From assembly GCA_044464765.1 (NCBI GenBank), contig JBIQKZ010000001.1, positions 186,001-250,000 on the forward strand: a stretch of 64,000 bases of DNA. Reading direction: 5' to 3'. This stretch comes from JBIQKZ01 sp044464765 (GTDB taxonomy: Bacteria; Pseudomonadota; Gammaproteobacteria; Burkholderiales; Burkholderiaceae_B). Position numbers and translations under genes: made by a program. Positions 34,197 through 42,978 of the stretch are shown in pieces; position 1 is the first letter of the stretch; each line of letters opens with the position of its first letter. The notes beneath the pieces are model-generated. The model was not told where the DNA came from. It searched no databases and was given only the letters and a program-made list of their open reading frames with translations.

Positions 34197-35003
34197 CTAA
34201 TCGAGTCTGACCTTGATGCCTTGGCGCGCCATGAATTCCTTGGCTTCTCGCACCGTATGCTGACCATAATGAAAAATGCTGGCCGCCAATACGGCGCTGG
34301 CGCGGCCGGTGGTGACGCCATCCGCCAGATGCTGCAGGCTGCCCACGCCGCCTGAGGCGATGACGGGAACCGGCACGGCATCCGAGACGGCGCGCGTCAG
34401 CTCCAGGTCGAATCCCTGTTTGGTGCCGTCGCGGTCCATGCTGGTAAGAAGAATTTCACCGGCGCCGTAGTCGGCCATTTTGCGCGCCCATTCAATGGCG
34501 TCGATACCCGTGGGCTTGCGCCCGCCGTGGGTGAAGATTTGCCATGCGGGCGGCTCGCCGGGCGCCGATACGCGGCGCGCGTCGATGGCCACCACAATGC
34601 ATTGCGAACCGTGGAAGTCGGCGGCCGCCTTGACCAGATCGGGGTTGGCAATGGCGGCGCTATTGATGGATACCTTGTCGGCGCCGGCATTCAGCAGGCG
34701 CTGGACATCGGCCACCTGCCGCACCCCGCCGCCGACGGTCAGCGGAATGAAGACTTGCGACGCCACGGATTCGATGATGGGAAGGATCAGGTCGCGATTG
34801 TCGCTGGTGGCGGTAATGTCGAGAAAGGTCAGTTCGTCGGCACCTTGCTCGTTATAGCGCTGTGCGATCTCGACGGGGTCTCCGGCGTCGACGAGGTCAA
34901 CGAAATTGACGCCCTTGACCACCCGGCCGGCCGTCACGTCCAGGCAAGGAATGATGCGGCGTGTCAGGGTGGTGTCGACGTTGGTGCTGGGTGTGGTGCT
35001 CAT
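34197..35003 (-). CDS. hisF: Imidazole glycerol phosphate synthase, cyclase subunit
   Basis: A 268-residue TIM barrel that with HisH makes imidazole-glycerol phosphate and AICAR. The two catalytic aspartates are in RIIPCLDVTAGRVVKG and LLTSMDRDGTKQGFDL; phosphate-binding loops are VGGGVR and ASGGVGS. It begins 4 bases within the hisA stop (ATGA). The N terminus has about 15 extra residues before RIIPCLDV. Confidence 0.96.
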   Translation of the reverse strand: MSTTPSTNVDTTLTRRIIPCLDVTAGRVVKGVNFVDLVDAGDPVEIAQRYNEQGADELTFLDITATSDNRDLILPIIESVASQVFIPLTVGGGVRQVADVQRLLNAGADKVSINSAAIANPDLVKAAADFHGSQCIVVAIDARRVSAPGEPPAWQIFTHGGRKPTGIDAIEWARKMADYGAGEILLTSMDRDGTKQGFDLELTRAVSDAVPVPVIASGGVGSLQHLADGVTTGRASAVLAASIFHYGQHTVREAKEFMARQGIKVRLD

Positions 35004-35740
35004 GGATTCAGTTCGTCGGCGAGTTGTTGCGCGTCTGCGAAATCAAGTGTGCCTTCGTAAATACTACGCCCCAGGATGGCGCCTTCCACACCTTCGCCTT
35101 CAACCTCGCACAGGGCGCGAATGTCGGATAGGTCGGTGACGCCGCCCGAGGCAATGATGGGAATATTGACATGTTGGGCAAGTTTGACGGTGGATTCGAT
35201 ATTCACACCGGTGAGCATGCCGTCGCGGCCGATATCGGTGTAAATGATGGCTTCACAGCCATAGTCTTCGAATTTGCGCGCCATATCCAGCACGTCGTGG
35301 CGAGTAAGTTTGCTCCAGCCATCGGTGGCGACTTTCCCGTCGCGCGCGTCCAGGCCCACGATGATGTTGCCGGGAAAGGCGCTGCACGCATCGCGCAGGA
35401 AACCCGGGTCTTTGACGGCGGCGGTGCCGATAATGACGTACGACAGACCGATGTCCAGATAGCGTTCGATGGTGTTCAGATCGCGGATGCCTCCGCCGAT
35501 CTGGACAGGGATGTCGTCATCGACTTCGTCGAGGATGGCCTTGATGGCGAGCTGGTTCTTGGGCGTGCCGGCAACCGCGCCGTTCAGGTCGACCAAATGC
35601 AAACGGCGTGCGCCTTGGTCAAGCCACTGAGCGGCCATGGCGGAAGGGTCTTCGGAAAAAATGGTGGCGTCGCCAAGGTCGCCTTGGCGAAGGCGCACGC
35701 AGTGTCCATCTTTCAGGTCGATAGCGGGGATGAGAAGCAT
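35000..35740 (-). CDS. hisA: ProFAR isomerase (HisA)
   Basis: A 246-residue TIM barrel, half-barrel repeat like HisF. Catalytic residues are Asp8 in IPAIDLKDGHCVRLRQGD and the Asp in YTDIGRDGMLTGVN. Phosphate loops are GGGIRD and ASGGVTD. It opens 4-carbon ribose isomerisation of ProFAR to PRFAR. It lies 59 bases after hisH. Confidence 0.96.
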   Translation of the reverse strand: MLLIPAIDLKDGHCVRLRQGDLGDATIFSEDPSAMAAQWLDQGARRLHLVDLNGAVAGTPKNQLAIKAILDEVDDDIPVQIGGGIRDLNTIERYLDIGLSYVIIGTAAVKDPGFLRDACSAFPGNIIVGLDARDGKVATDGWSKLTRHDVLDMARKFEDYGCEAIIYTDIGRDGMLTGVNIESTVKLAQHVNIPIIASGGVTDLSDIRALCEVEGEGVEGAILGRSIYEGTLDFADAQQLADELNP

Positions 35741-35799
35741 GGTCGAATGTGGTAGGCAGAAATGGGTGTGTTTCGGGTTGCGGGTAAGAAGGCGCCAGC

Positions 35800-36453
35800 T
35801 TAGGGTTGCCAGTGGATAAAGTTTCGGTACAGGCGCAAGCCCGGAGCGGCGCTTTTTTCCGGATGGAACTGCACGGCAAAAATATTATCGCTGGCAACCG
35901 CACAGGTAAAGCTTACCCCGTAATGGGCGGATCCGACAGTCAGGTCCGGATCGGCCGGCACGGCGTAATAACTGTGTACGAAGTAAAAGTGGGTTTCGTC
36001 GGGAATGCCGTCCCACAGGGCGTGGGTTCGATCCTGGTGCACCGGGTTCCAGCCCATGTGCGGCACTTTAAGCAGTTCTGCGCCCTGGCCGGCGTTGTCG
36101 GCCGAGGCATACTGGGGGCCGGTAAAACGTTTTACCACACCATCGAAAATGCCCAGACAGGGGGTATTGCCTTCCTGGCTGTGGCGGAACAGCATTTGTT
36201 CGCCCACGCATACGCCCAGCAGCGGTTTGGTGCGGGCGGCATGCAAAACGGCGTCGCGCAGGCCCGACTCGTTAAGCGTGCGGATGCAGTCCGGCATGGC
36301 GCCTTGCCCTGGAAACACAACGCGCGAGGCGTTTTCGATCTCGTGAGCCTGGCGGCAGATGCGGACATCGGCGTCGGGGGCGGCGGCCCGCAATGCCCGG
36401 GCGACGGAATGAAAATTCCCCATCCCGTAATCAACTATGGCGATAGTATTCAC
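35800..36453 (-). CDS. hisH: Imidazole glycerol phosphate synthase, glutamine amidotransferase subunit
   Basis: A 217-residue class I glutaminase that feeds ammonia to HisF. The nucleophile elbow is PLLGVCVGEQMLF with the catalytic Cys, and the His-Glu pair is in FAVQFHPEKS. The start SIAIVDYGMGNFHS-type (TIAIVDYGMGNFHSVARAL) is standard. It lies 21 bases after hisB. Confidence 0.95.
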   Translation of the reverse strand: MNTIAIVDYGMGNFHSVARALRAAAPDADVRICRQAHEIENASRVVFPGQGAMPDCIRTLNESGLRDAVLHAARTKPLLGVCVGEQMLFRHSQEGNTPCLGIFDGVVKRFTGPQYASADNAGQGAELLKVPHMGWNPVHQDRTHALWDGIPDETHFYFVHSYYAVPADPDLTVGSAHYGVSFTCAVASDNIFAVQFHPEKSAAPGLRLYRNFIHWQP

Positions 36454-36474
36454 GAAGCGTGTCGAAAGGGAAGG

Positions 36475-37062
36475 TTAAAGAACGCCTTTGGTCGATGGGA
36501 TGACGCCTTCGTTGCGGGGGTCGCGCTCTAGCGCCATGCGCAGCGCGCGCCCGAATGCCTTGAAGACGGTTTCGCACTGGTGGTGCGCGTTTTCCCCGCG
36601 TAGATTGTCGATATGCGCGGTGATCAGGGCATGATTGACGAAGCCCTGGAAGAATTCGCGCGCCAGATCGACGTCGAAGTTGCCAATGCGCGCCCGGGTG
36701 TAGGGAACGTGATAATGCAGGCCCGGACGCCCCGAGAAGTCGAGAACCACACGGGTCAGGGCCTCGTCGAGCGGCACGTACGAGTGCCCATAGCGGCGCA
36801 GGCCGGCCTTGTCGCCTGCGGCGGCGGCAAAGGCCTGGCCCAGGGCGATACCGACGTCCTCGACGGTGTGATGGTCGTCGATATGCGTATCGCCGTCGCA
36901 GTGGACGTCAAGGTCGATCAGGCCGTGGCGTGCAATCTGGTCAAGCATGTGATCCAGGAAGGGCACCCCGGTATTGATGGCCTGGCGACCGGTGCCGTCG
37001 ATATTGATGGCGACGCGGATACGGGTCTCGTTGGTGTTTCGGGTGATGTCGGCAGTACGCAT
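36475..37062 (-). CDS. hisB: Imidazoleglycerol-phosphate dehydratase
   Basis: A 195-residue monofunctional dehydratase (no fused histidinol phosphatase). The manganese-binding histidine clusters are LDHMLDQIARHG, HIDDHHTVEDVGI and the repeats FFQGFVNHALITAHI and GENAHHQCETVFKAFG. ATG 37062 gives the standard N terminus MRTADITRNTNETRI; the longer open frame is not supported. hisC, which often sits between hisD and hisB in relatives, is absent: only 13 bases separate this start from the hisD stop. Confidence 0.96.
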   Translation of the reverse strand: MRTADITRNTNETRIRVAINIDGTGRQAINTGVPFLDHMLDQIARHGLIDLDVHCDGDTHIDDHHTVEDVGIALGQAFAAAAGDKAGLRRYGHSYVPLDEALTRVVLDFSGRPGLHYHVPYTRARIGNFDVDLAREFFQGFVNHALITAHIDNLRGENAHHQCETVFKAFGRALRMALERDPRNEGVIPSTKGVL

Positions 37063-37075
37063 GGTTAGAACTTCT

Positions 37076-38377
37076 TCAAGAATTAAGTCGGTATTCGGCG
37101 CTGGCGGCGTGGGCTTGCAGGCCTTCGCCGTAGGCGAGCTCGGCGGCAATGCGTCCCAGGGTTTGCGCGCCTTCGTGCGATACGTGGATCAGGCTGCTGC
37201 GTTTCTGGAAGTCGTAGACGCCCAGTGGCGATGAAAACCGCGCGGTGCGCGAGGTGGGCAGCACGTGGTTGGGCCCGGCGCAATAGTCGCCCAGTGATTC
37301 GGAGCTGTAGCGACCTAGGAAAATAGCGCCGGCATGACGGATTTTATCTGCCCATACATGAGGCTGCTCGGTGGAGATTTCAAGGTGCTCGGGCGCGATG
37401 TCGTTGGCGATGTCGCAGGCTTCGTCAAGACTGGACACCAGAATGAGTGCGCCGCGGTTGGCCAGACTGGTGCGGATGATCTCGGCGCGGGGCATGGCGC
37501 CCACAAGGCGGTCAATGGCTTGATGGACTTGATCAAGATAGGCGGCGTCCGGACAGAGCAAAATGGCCTGGGCCAGTTCGTCGTGCTCGGCTTGCGAGAA
37601 CAGGTCCATGGCGACCCAGTCGGTGGGTGTGGAGCCATCGGCGATGATCAGGATTTCGCTGGGGCCGGCAATCATGTCGATGCCCACCGTGCCGAAGACA
37701 CGGCGCTTGGCGGCCGCCACGTAGGCATTCCCCGGGCCCACGATCTTATCGACCGGGGCAATGGTTTGCGTGCCGTAGGCCAAGGCGCCGACAGCTTGCG
37801 CGCCGCCGATGGCCCAGGCGCGGTCGACGCCGGCGATAGCGGCGGCGGCCAGCACAATGGAGTTGCGCACGCCGTCGGGCGTGGGCGTGACCATGACGAG
37901 ATCGGCAACGCCGGCCACCTTGGCGGGAATGGCGTTCATGAGCACGGACGACGGATAAGCCGCTTTGCCGCCCGGCACATACAGGCCGACGCGGTCCAGA
38001 GGGGTGATTTTTTGGCCCAGCACAGTGCCGTCGGGTTCGGTGTAGGACCAGCTTTGGGCGCGTTGATGCTCGTGGTAGGCACGGACGCGTTGGGCCGCGG
38101 TTTCAAGCGCTTGCCGCTGTTGAGCGGGCAGGCTTTCCAGCGCGGCGGCCAGATCGGCGGCCGTGATTTCCAGCGCGGCGACCGAAGCCGCTTGCATGCG
38201 GTCAAAACGCGCGGTGTAGTCGAGCAGGGCGGCGTCGCCCCGCTGGCGCACGTCGTTCAGGACGTCGCGGACAACGTTTTCAATGGATTCGTCCTGCGAA
38301 GCGTCGAAGGCCAGCAAGGAGCGTAGGGACGCGGCAAAACCGGGGTCGCGTGAACTTAGGCGTTTAATCGAGGACAT
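37076..38377 (-). CDS. hisD: Histidinol dehydrogenase
   Basis: A 433-residue zinc enzyme for the last two oxidations of histidine synthesis. Motifs: RVGLYVPGGKAAYPSSVLMN, IDKIVGPGNAYVAAAKR, IAGPSEILIIAD, and the catalytic SQAEHDELAQAILL. The C-terminal GPNHVLPTSRTARFSSPLGV is also complete. It follows hisG by 49 bases that contain an AT-rich palindrome and possibly an internal promoter. Confidence 0.96.
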   Translation of the reverse strand: MSSIKRLSSRDPGFAASLRSLLAFDASQDESIENVVRDVLNDVRQRGDAALLDYTARFDRMQAASVAALEITAADLAAALESLPAQQRQALETAAQRVRAYHEHQRAQSWSYTEPDGTVLGQKITPLDRVGLYVPGGKAAYPSSVLMNAIPAKVAGVADLVMVTPTPDGVRNSIVLAAAAIAGVDRAWAIGGAQAVGALAYGTQTIAPVDKIVGPGNAYVAAAKRRVFGTVGIDMIAGPSEILIIADGSTPTDWVAMDLFSQAEHDELAQAILLCPDAAYLDQVHQAIDRLVGAMPRAEIIRTSLANRGALILVSSLDEACDIANDIAPEHLEISTEQPHVWADKIRHAGAIFLGRYSSESLGDYCAGPNHVLPTSRTARFSSPLGVYDFQKRSSLIHVSHEGAQTLGRIAAELAYGEGLQAHAASAEYRLNS

Positions 38378-38411
38378 GTGGGCCGCACTGAAGCAAAAAC
38401 TATATAAATCA

Positions 38412-38423
38412 ACACTATAGTGT
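38412..38423 (-). promoter_or_regulatory. 12-bp palindrome in the hisG-hisD gap
   Basis: ACACTATAGTGT is a perfect palindrome in the only AT-rich gap of the his operon. On the minus strand it includes TATAGT and is followed by TTGATTTATATAG-like sequence before hisD. It may be an internal promoter/operator. No protein is assigned. Confidence 0.35.
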
Positions 38424-38426
38424 AGT

Positions 38427-39098
38427 CTATGTGGCCGAGGCGCGGTTAAAGGCGTCGATCAGGGGCTGCAGTGTCTTCGCGCGGGTTTTCAGCGACGCCT
38501 GGTTGACGATCAGGCGCGAGGAAATTGGCGCGATGTCTTCCACAGCGACCAGGTGGTTGGCCTTCAGGGTGTTGCCTGTCGACACCAGATCGACAATCGC
38601 GTCGGCCAGCCCGACCAAGGGGGCCAGTTCCATCGAGCCATACAGCTTGATCAGGTCGACATAGACGCCTTTACGGGCGAAATGCTCGCGTGCAGCCTGC
38701 ACATACTTGGTTGCCACGCGCAGACGGGATCCCTGCAGGACGGCCGCCTGATAATCGAAGCCTTCGCGCACCGCCACGCACAGGCGGCACTTGGCAATGT
38801 TCAGGTCAACCGGCTGGTATAGGCCCCCGGGGTTCTGGGCGGCATGCTCGAACAGGACGTCTTTGCCTGCGATGCCGAAGTCGGCTGCCCCATACTGCAC
38901 ATAGGTGGGCACATCGGAGGCCCGCACAATAATCAGTTGAAGGTTGGGATCGCTGGTGGGCAGGATTAATTTGCGTGAGTTCTCGGGGTTTTCGGCGACA
39001 TGCACGCCCGCCGCTTCGAGCAGTGGCAGGGTTTCGTCGAAAATGCGCCCTTTGGACAGGGCAAGCGTCAGGGGTTTGGAAAGGCTGGCGGGACTCAT
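38427..39098 (-). CDS. hisG: ATP phosphoribosyltransferase, short form
   Basis: A 223-residue first enzyme of histidine synthesis. Motifs: LTLALSKGRIFDETLPLLEA, DVPTYVQYGAADFGIAGKD, the PRPP loop DLVSTGNTLKANHL, and a short C terminus. The regulatory C-terminal domain of long HisG is missing, so a HisZ partner elsewhere is expected for activity and histidine feedback. ATG 39098 overlaps the murA stop by four bases, tying cell-wall and histidine genes in one transcript. Confidence 0.96.
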   Translation of the reverse strand: MSPASLSKPLTLALSKGRIFDETLPLLEAAGVHVAENPENSRKLILPTSDPNLQLIIVRASDVPTYVQYGAADFGIAGKDVLFEHAAQNPGGLYQPVDLNIAKCRLCVAVREGFDYQAAVLQGSRLRVATKYVQAAREHFARKGVYVDLIKLYGSMELAPLVGLADAIVDLVSTGNTLKANHLVAVEDIAPISSRLIVNQASLKTRAKTLQPLIDAFNRASAT

Positions 39099-40354
39099 TG
39101 CGTCTCCGTGATGCGTTGAATATTGGCGCCCACCGCACGCAGCTTCACTTCCATTCGCTCGTAGCCGCGATCCAGATGGTAGATACGCTCTACAGTGGTT
39201 TCCCCTTGCGCCACCAGCCCGGCGATGACGAGGCTGGCCGAGGCGCGCAGGTCGGTGGCCATGACTGTGGCTGCGGAAAGCGCCGGAACGCCGGTCACGA
39301 CAGCGGTGGGGCCGTCGATATCGATGCGGGCGCCCATGCGCGACAGCTCTTGCGCATGCATGTAGCGGTTCTCGAAAATGTTTTCCACAATCACGGCGGT
39401 GCCGGTGGCGATGGTGTTCAACGCCATGAGCTGGGCTTGCATGTCGGTTGGAAAAGCGGGGTATTCGTAGGTGCGAAAACCCACCGCCTTGGGGCGCTGG
39501 TTCATGACGGCGCGGATATGATCGACCCCGCACTCGATGGTGGCGCCGGCTTCCCGCAGCTTGTCGATGATCGCGCCCATGGTCTCGGGCGCAGCATTGC
39601 GCAGCACAAGATCGCCGCCGGTGGCAGCTATGGCGCACAGGAACGTGCCGGCTTCGATGCGGTCCGGCACGACGGTGTGGGAAGCGCCGTGCAGTTTGTC
39701 CACCCCGTCAATGACGATGCGGTCTGTGCCGTGCCCTTCGATGCGTGCCCCCATCTTGATGAGCAGCTCGGCCAGGTCGGTGATCTCGGGTTCGCGGGCG
39801 GCGTTTTCAAGAATAGTTTGGCCGTCGGCCAGGACAGCAGCCATCAACAGGTTTTCGGTGCCCGTGACGGTGACCATATCGGTGCGTATCGTAGCGCCTT
39901 TCAAACGGCTGGCGCGGGCAATGACGAAGCCGTGCTCGATACTGATTTCGGCGCCTAGCGCCGCCAGCCCCTTGATGTGTTGGTCGACGGGGCGCTGGCC
40001 GATGGCGCAGCCGCCCGGCAGACTGACCTTGGCCTCGCCAAAGCGCGTTAATAGGGGGCCCAGCACCAGGATCGAAGCCCGCATGGTCTTGACCAGTTCA
40101 TAGGGGGCTTCGAGCTTGTCGACCTGCCCGGCATTCAGCGTGACCGAGTTGCCCTGGTGGTCGCTGCGCACCCCCATGCGGCCCAGCAGCTTTAGCGTGG
40201 TGCCGATATCCTTCAGTGCGGGTACATTGTCTAGTGTAATGGTGTCGGCCGTAAGCAGGCTGGCGCATAAAATGGGCAGCGCCGCGTTCTTGGCGCCCGA
40301 CACGGTGATTTCGCCATGAAGGCGATTGCCGCCAATGATCTTCAGTTTATCCAT
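39095..40354 (-). CDS. murA: UDP-N-acetylglucosamine 1-carboxyvinyltransferase
   Basis: A 419-residue enzyme for the first committed step of peptidoglycan synthesis. The enolpyruvyl-accepting, fosfomycin-sensitive Cys116 is present in SLPGGCAIGQRPVDQH; Lys22 lies in VSGAKNAALPI, and the C-terminal DLRASASLVIAGLVAQG is conserved. It starts 8 bases inside the bolA-family gene, so the two are translationally coupled. Confidence 0.97.
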   Translation of the reverse strand: MDKLKIIGGNRLHGEITVSGAKNAALPILCASLLTADTITLDNVPALKDIGTTLKLLGRMGVRSDHQGNSVTLNAGQVDKLEAPYELVKTMRASILVLGPLLTRFGEAKVSLPGGCAIGQRPVDQHIKGLAALGAEISIEHGFVIARASRLKGATIRTDMVTVTGTENLLMAAVLADGQTILENAAREPEITDLAELLIKMGARIEGHGTDRIVIDGVDKLHGASHTVVPDRIEAGTFLCAIAATGGDLVLRNAAPETMGAIIDKLREAGATIECGVDHIRAVMNQRPKAVGFRTYEYPAFPTDMQAQLMALNTIATGTAVIVENIFENRYMHAQELSRMGARIDIDGPTAVVTGVPALSAATVMATDLRASASLVIAGLVAQGETTVERIYHLDRGYERMEVKLRAVGANIQRITETQ

Positions 40355-40595
40355 TCGGATTGGCTTCGTATTCGGCGGGGGTTAGAGTGCGCATCGACAG
40401 GGCATGGATTTCGGCCTTCATGCGTTCGCCCAGCGCGGCATACACCAGTTGGTGGCGCGCGATGCGGCGTTTGCCTTCGAAGGCGGGGCTGACGATGACG
40501 GCTTCGAAATGCGAGCCGTCGCCCACCACGGCAACATGGTGGCAATCGAGGTTGTCGGCAATGTATTGACGTACTTCTTCAGGTGTAGGCAGCAT
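40347..40595 (-). CDS. ibaG: BolA/IbaG-family protein
   Basis: An 82-residue KH-like protein of the BolA family, usually partnered with monothiol glutaredoxins and iron-sulfur or acid-stress functions. HHVAVVGDGSHFEAVIVSPAF and RHQLVYAALGERMKAEIHAL are the core motifs. Position directly upstream of murA identifies the IbaG (YrbA) branch. It overlaps the murA start by eight bases. Confidence 0.9.
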   Translation of the reverse strand: MLPTPEEVRQYIADNLDCHHVAVVGDGSHFEAVIVSPAFEGKRRIARHQLVYAALGERMKAEIHALSMRTLTPAEYEANPNG

Positions 40596-40600
40596 GGTTA

Positions 40601-41395
40601 TCAGTTCCGCAGTTTATAGCCGGAGGCTAAAAGACGTAGGGTGCACAGGCAGAGCACGATGAAAACACCCAGGACGACCAGCAAGCTATGCCAGGGCGAG
40701 ACGTCCGACACGGCAAAGAAGCCGTAGCGGAAGCCGTCGATGGTGTAGAAAATGGGGTTCCAGGCAGACACGGCCTGCCAGAAAGGCGGCAGACTGTGAA
40801 TGGAGTAAAACACGCCCGACAAAAAGGTGGCGGGCAAGATAAGGAAGTTCTGGAACGCCGCCATCTGGTCGAATTTCTCGGACCACAGGCCGGCGATGAT
40901 GCCCAGGTTGGCCATAATGCCGCAGGACAGGCAGGCAAACACCAGAACCCACAGAATATTCTGTGGCACCATCGAGGTAAAGAACAGCGCCACCAGCCAG
41001 ATACAGAGCCCCACGGCCAGCCCGCGCACGATCGCGGCCAGCAGGTAGGCGCTGAATATCTGGCGGTGCGACAGCGGCGGCAGAAGGACAAACACCAGGT
41101 TGCCGGTAATACGGCTTTGAATCAGCGACGACGACGGATTGGCGAATGCGTTTTGCAGCATGCTCATCATCATCAGGCCGGGGATCAGGAAGGCCGTATA
41201 AGGAATGGAGCCGTAGACCTGCACCCTGCCTTCCAGCACGTGGGCGAACACCAGCAGGTAAAGCAGGGCGGTGAGCACCGGGGCGGCAATCGTCTGGAAG
41301 CCTACTTTCCAGAAACGCAGCAACTCCTTGCGCAGCAAGGTCGGAAAGCCCGAACCCAGATCGGGATGAAGTTGAATGGCGCGTGGTGTGCTCAT
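40601..41395 (-). CDS. ABC-2-type transporter permease (YadH-like)
   Basis: A 264-residue six-helix export permease: LRKELLRFWKVGFQTIAAPV at the N terminus, then LLYLLVFAHVL, IPGLMMMSMLQNAFANPSSSL and the C-terminal VVLGVFIVLCLCTLRLLASG. It pairs with the ATPase encoded just upstream (4-base ATGA overlap). YadGH-type exporters have no firmly known substrate. Its place between the mla operon and bolA-murA suggests an envelope function. Confidence 0.9.
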   Translation of the reverse strand: MSTPRAIQLHPDLGSGFPTLLRKELLRFWKVGFQTIAAPVLTALLYLLVFAHVLEGRVQVYGSIPYTAFLIPGLMMMSMLQNAFANPSSSLIQSRITGNLVFVLLPPLSHRQIFSAYLLAAIVRGLAVGLCIWLVALFFTSMVPQNILWVLVFACLSCGIMANLGIIAGLWSEKFDQMAAFQNFLILPATFLSGVFYSIHSLPPFWQAVSAWNPIFYTIDGFRYGFFAVSDVSPWHSLLVVLGVFIVLCLCTLRLLASGYKLRN

Positions 41396-42189
41396 GCCAG
41401 CATCTCCATGGCGGGTTCTTCGTTGTGCATAATGCGCACGAAAGCGTCTTCCAGATCGGCGCCGCCCACGCGGGCAAGCAGGGCCTGGGTGGTGTCCAGT
41501 GCCACAATGCGCCCGTTCTTCAGCATGGCCACCCGTCCGCACAGGGCTTCCGCTTCTTCCAGGTAGTGGGTGGTCAGCAAAATGGTGTGGCCTTCTTTGT
41601 TCAGGCGGGAAATGAACTCCCAGAGCGTGCGGCGCAGGTCGACATCGACCCCTGCCGTGGGTTCGTCCAGAATAATGACCGGCGGCCGATGGACCAACGC
41701 CTGGGCCACCAGCACACGGCGCTTCATGCCGCCCGACAAGGCGCGCATATTGACTTCTGCCTTGTCCAACAGGCCCAGATTGCTAAGAATCTCGTCGATC
41801 CAGTCGTCGTTGCTGCGCAGGCCGAAATAGCCCGATTGCAGCCGCAAGGTTTCGCGCACCGTGAAAAACGGATCGTAGACCAGCTCTTGCGGCACCACGC
41901 CCAGCGCGCGGCGCGACTGTTTGTAGTCGGCCACGACATCGTAGCCGCATACCTGAGCCGTGCCGGATGTGGCGCGCGCAAGCCCGGCAAGAATGGAGAT
42001 CATGGTGGTCTTACCGGCGCCGTTCGGGCCGAGCAGGCCGAAAAACTCGCCATGCTCGACCGTAAGGTTGACGTCGGTCAGGGCCTGGAAGCCCGAGCCT
42101 TTGCGTTGCGAAGTGGACAGCCAGTGCTTCCAGCCCCGCGATTGCGGCGGATAGGTTTTGGAGATCTGATTGAGAGTAAGCGCGGACAT
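41392..42189 (-). CDS. ABC transporter ATP-binding protein (YadG-like)
   Basis: A 265-residue ATPase with Walker A GPNGAGKTT, Q-loop region VPQELVYDP, signature LSGGMKR, Walker B VIILDEPTAGVD and the switch His in LLTTHYLEEAE. I start at ATG 42189 (MSALTLNQIS); a TTG at 42198 is in frame upstream. An 11-base-pair terminator hairpin with a T-run ends only about eleven bases before this ATG, which leaves no room for a usual ribosome site. Confidence 0.93.
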   Translation of the reverse strand: MSALTLNQISKTYPPQSRGWKHWLSTSQRKGSGFQALTDVNLTVEHGEFFGLLGPNGAGKTTMISILAGLARATSGTAQVCGYDVVADYKQSRRALGVVPQELVYDPFFTVRETLRLQSGYFGLRSNDDWIDEILSNLGLLDKAEVNMRALSGGMKRRVLVAQALVHRPPVIILDEPTAGVDVDLRRTLWEFISRLNKEGHTILLTTHYLEEAEALCGRVAMLKNGRIVALDTTQALLARVGGADLEDAFVRIMHNEEPAMEMLA

Positions 42190-42196
42190 AATATTC

Positions 42197-42226
42197 AAAA
42201 AGCCTGGCCCACAATTGGGCCAGGCT
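42197..42226 (-). terminator. Strong intrinsic terminator after mlaC and just before the ABC ATPase gene
   Basis: AGCCTGGCCCA and its exact complement (42226-42216 and 42211-42201) form an 11-base stem with a four-base loop, followed on the minus strand by TTTTT (42201-42197). It is 84 bases past the mlaC stop. The T-run nearly touches the start of the next gene, so it may work as an attenuator as well as an end. Confidence 0.85.
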
Positions 42227-42309
42227 CTCTATTATAAGGTTGAACGCGTACCGGCAGGGTTGGAGGCAGGCTGCGATGGATTCAACCTACAGCACACTGC
42301 CTGAGCAAT

Positions 42310-42957
42310 TCAACTATTTTGCCGATTCAGCGCCTTGATCAGGCCGTCGATGCCGTTCTGATTGATTTCCTGGGCGAACTGATTGCGGTAGTTCTGGATC
42401 AGCCAGATGCCTTCGACGTTCAGGTCGTATATTTTCCAGCCCTGGGGGGTTTTTTCCAGGCGGTAGTCGACGCCAACGGCTGGGCCGTTGCGCTGCGACA
42501 GCGACGAACGCACGACCACGTCGTCGGCCTGAGGGTCGCCCCGAAAGGGCTGCATGGTCAGCGACGATACGCTGTCCACCTTGGAGAGCGCCCCGCTATA
42601 CGTGCGAATAAGGGTGCCGCGAAACGCCTTGACCAGATCAGCCTGCTGTTGGGGCGTAGCCTGGCGCCAATAGCGCCCGGCGGCCAGGCGCGTGGTTTTT
42701 TCCAGGTTGACGTAGGGCAGGATGTATTGGTCGACCAGCTCGTTGATGCGCTGAAGATCGCCGCTTTTTGCTTCGGGTTCGTTTTTTAGCGCATCCAGGG
42801 CGTTGTCGCCCACGGTTTGCACGAAATCGTTGGGGGCGCTGTTGGGATCAACGGTTTTCTGGGCCAGTGCGGGGGCCGCGAGCCCAAGCCCCAGCAGGGC
42901 GGTGATGAACAGGCGCCGAGTGGACTGATTGAATGCATTTAGTAAAGAAACGGACAT
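42310..42957 (-). CDS. mlaC: Periplasmic phospholipid-binding protein MlaC
   Basis: A 215-residue Ttg2D/MlaC-family shuttle that carries phospholipids between the outer-membrane MlaA complex and the inner-membrane MlaFED. A signal peptide (FITALLGLGLAAPALA) is followed by the family core: VGDNALDALKN, ILPYVNLEKTTRLAAGRYWR, IRTYSGALSKV and GVDYRLEKTPQGWKIYDLNV with VEGIWLIQNYRNQF. It follows mlaA by 21 bases and closes the operon at the terminator. Confidence 0.94.
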   Translation of the reverse strand: MSVSLLNAFNQSTRRLFITALLGLGLAAPALAQKTVDPNSAPNDFVQTVGDNALDALKNEPEAKSGDLQRINELVDQYILPYVNLEKTTRLAAGRYWRQATPQQQADLVKAFRGTLIRTYSGALSKVDSVSSLTMQPFRGDPQADDVVVRSSLSQRNGPAVGVDYRLEKTPQGWKIYDLNVEGIWLIQNYRNQFAQEINQNGIDGLIKALNRQNS

Positions 42958-42978
42958 AAAAACGATTTCCTGTGTTGC

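Noticed and set aside
37334..38326. 330-codon open frame antisense to hisD
   Set aside because: Shadow of hisD with no start signal or recognisable motif.
38427..39638. Long frame with hisG at its 3' end, as if a fusion with murA sequence
   Set aside because: The upstream 180 codons are an out-of-frame reading of murA; hisG starts at 39098 with the usual ATGA overlap.
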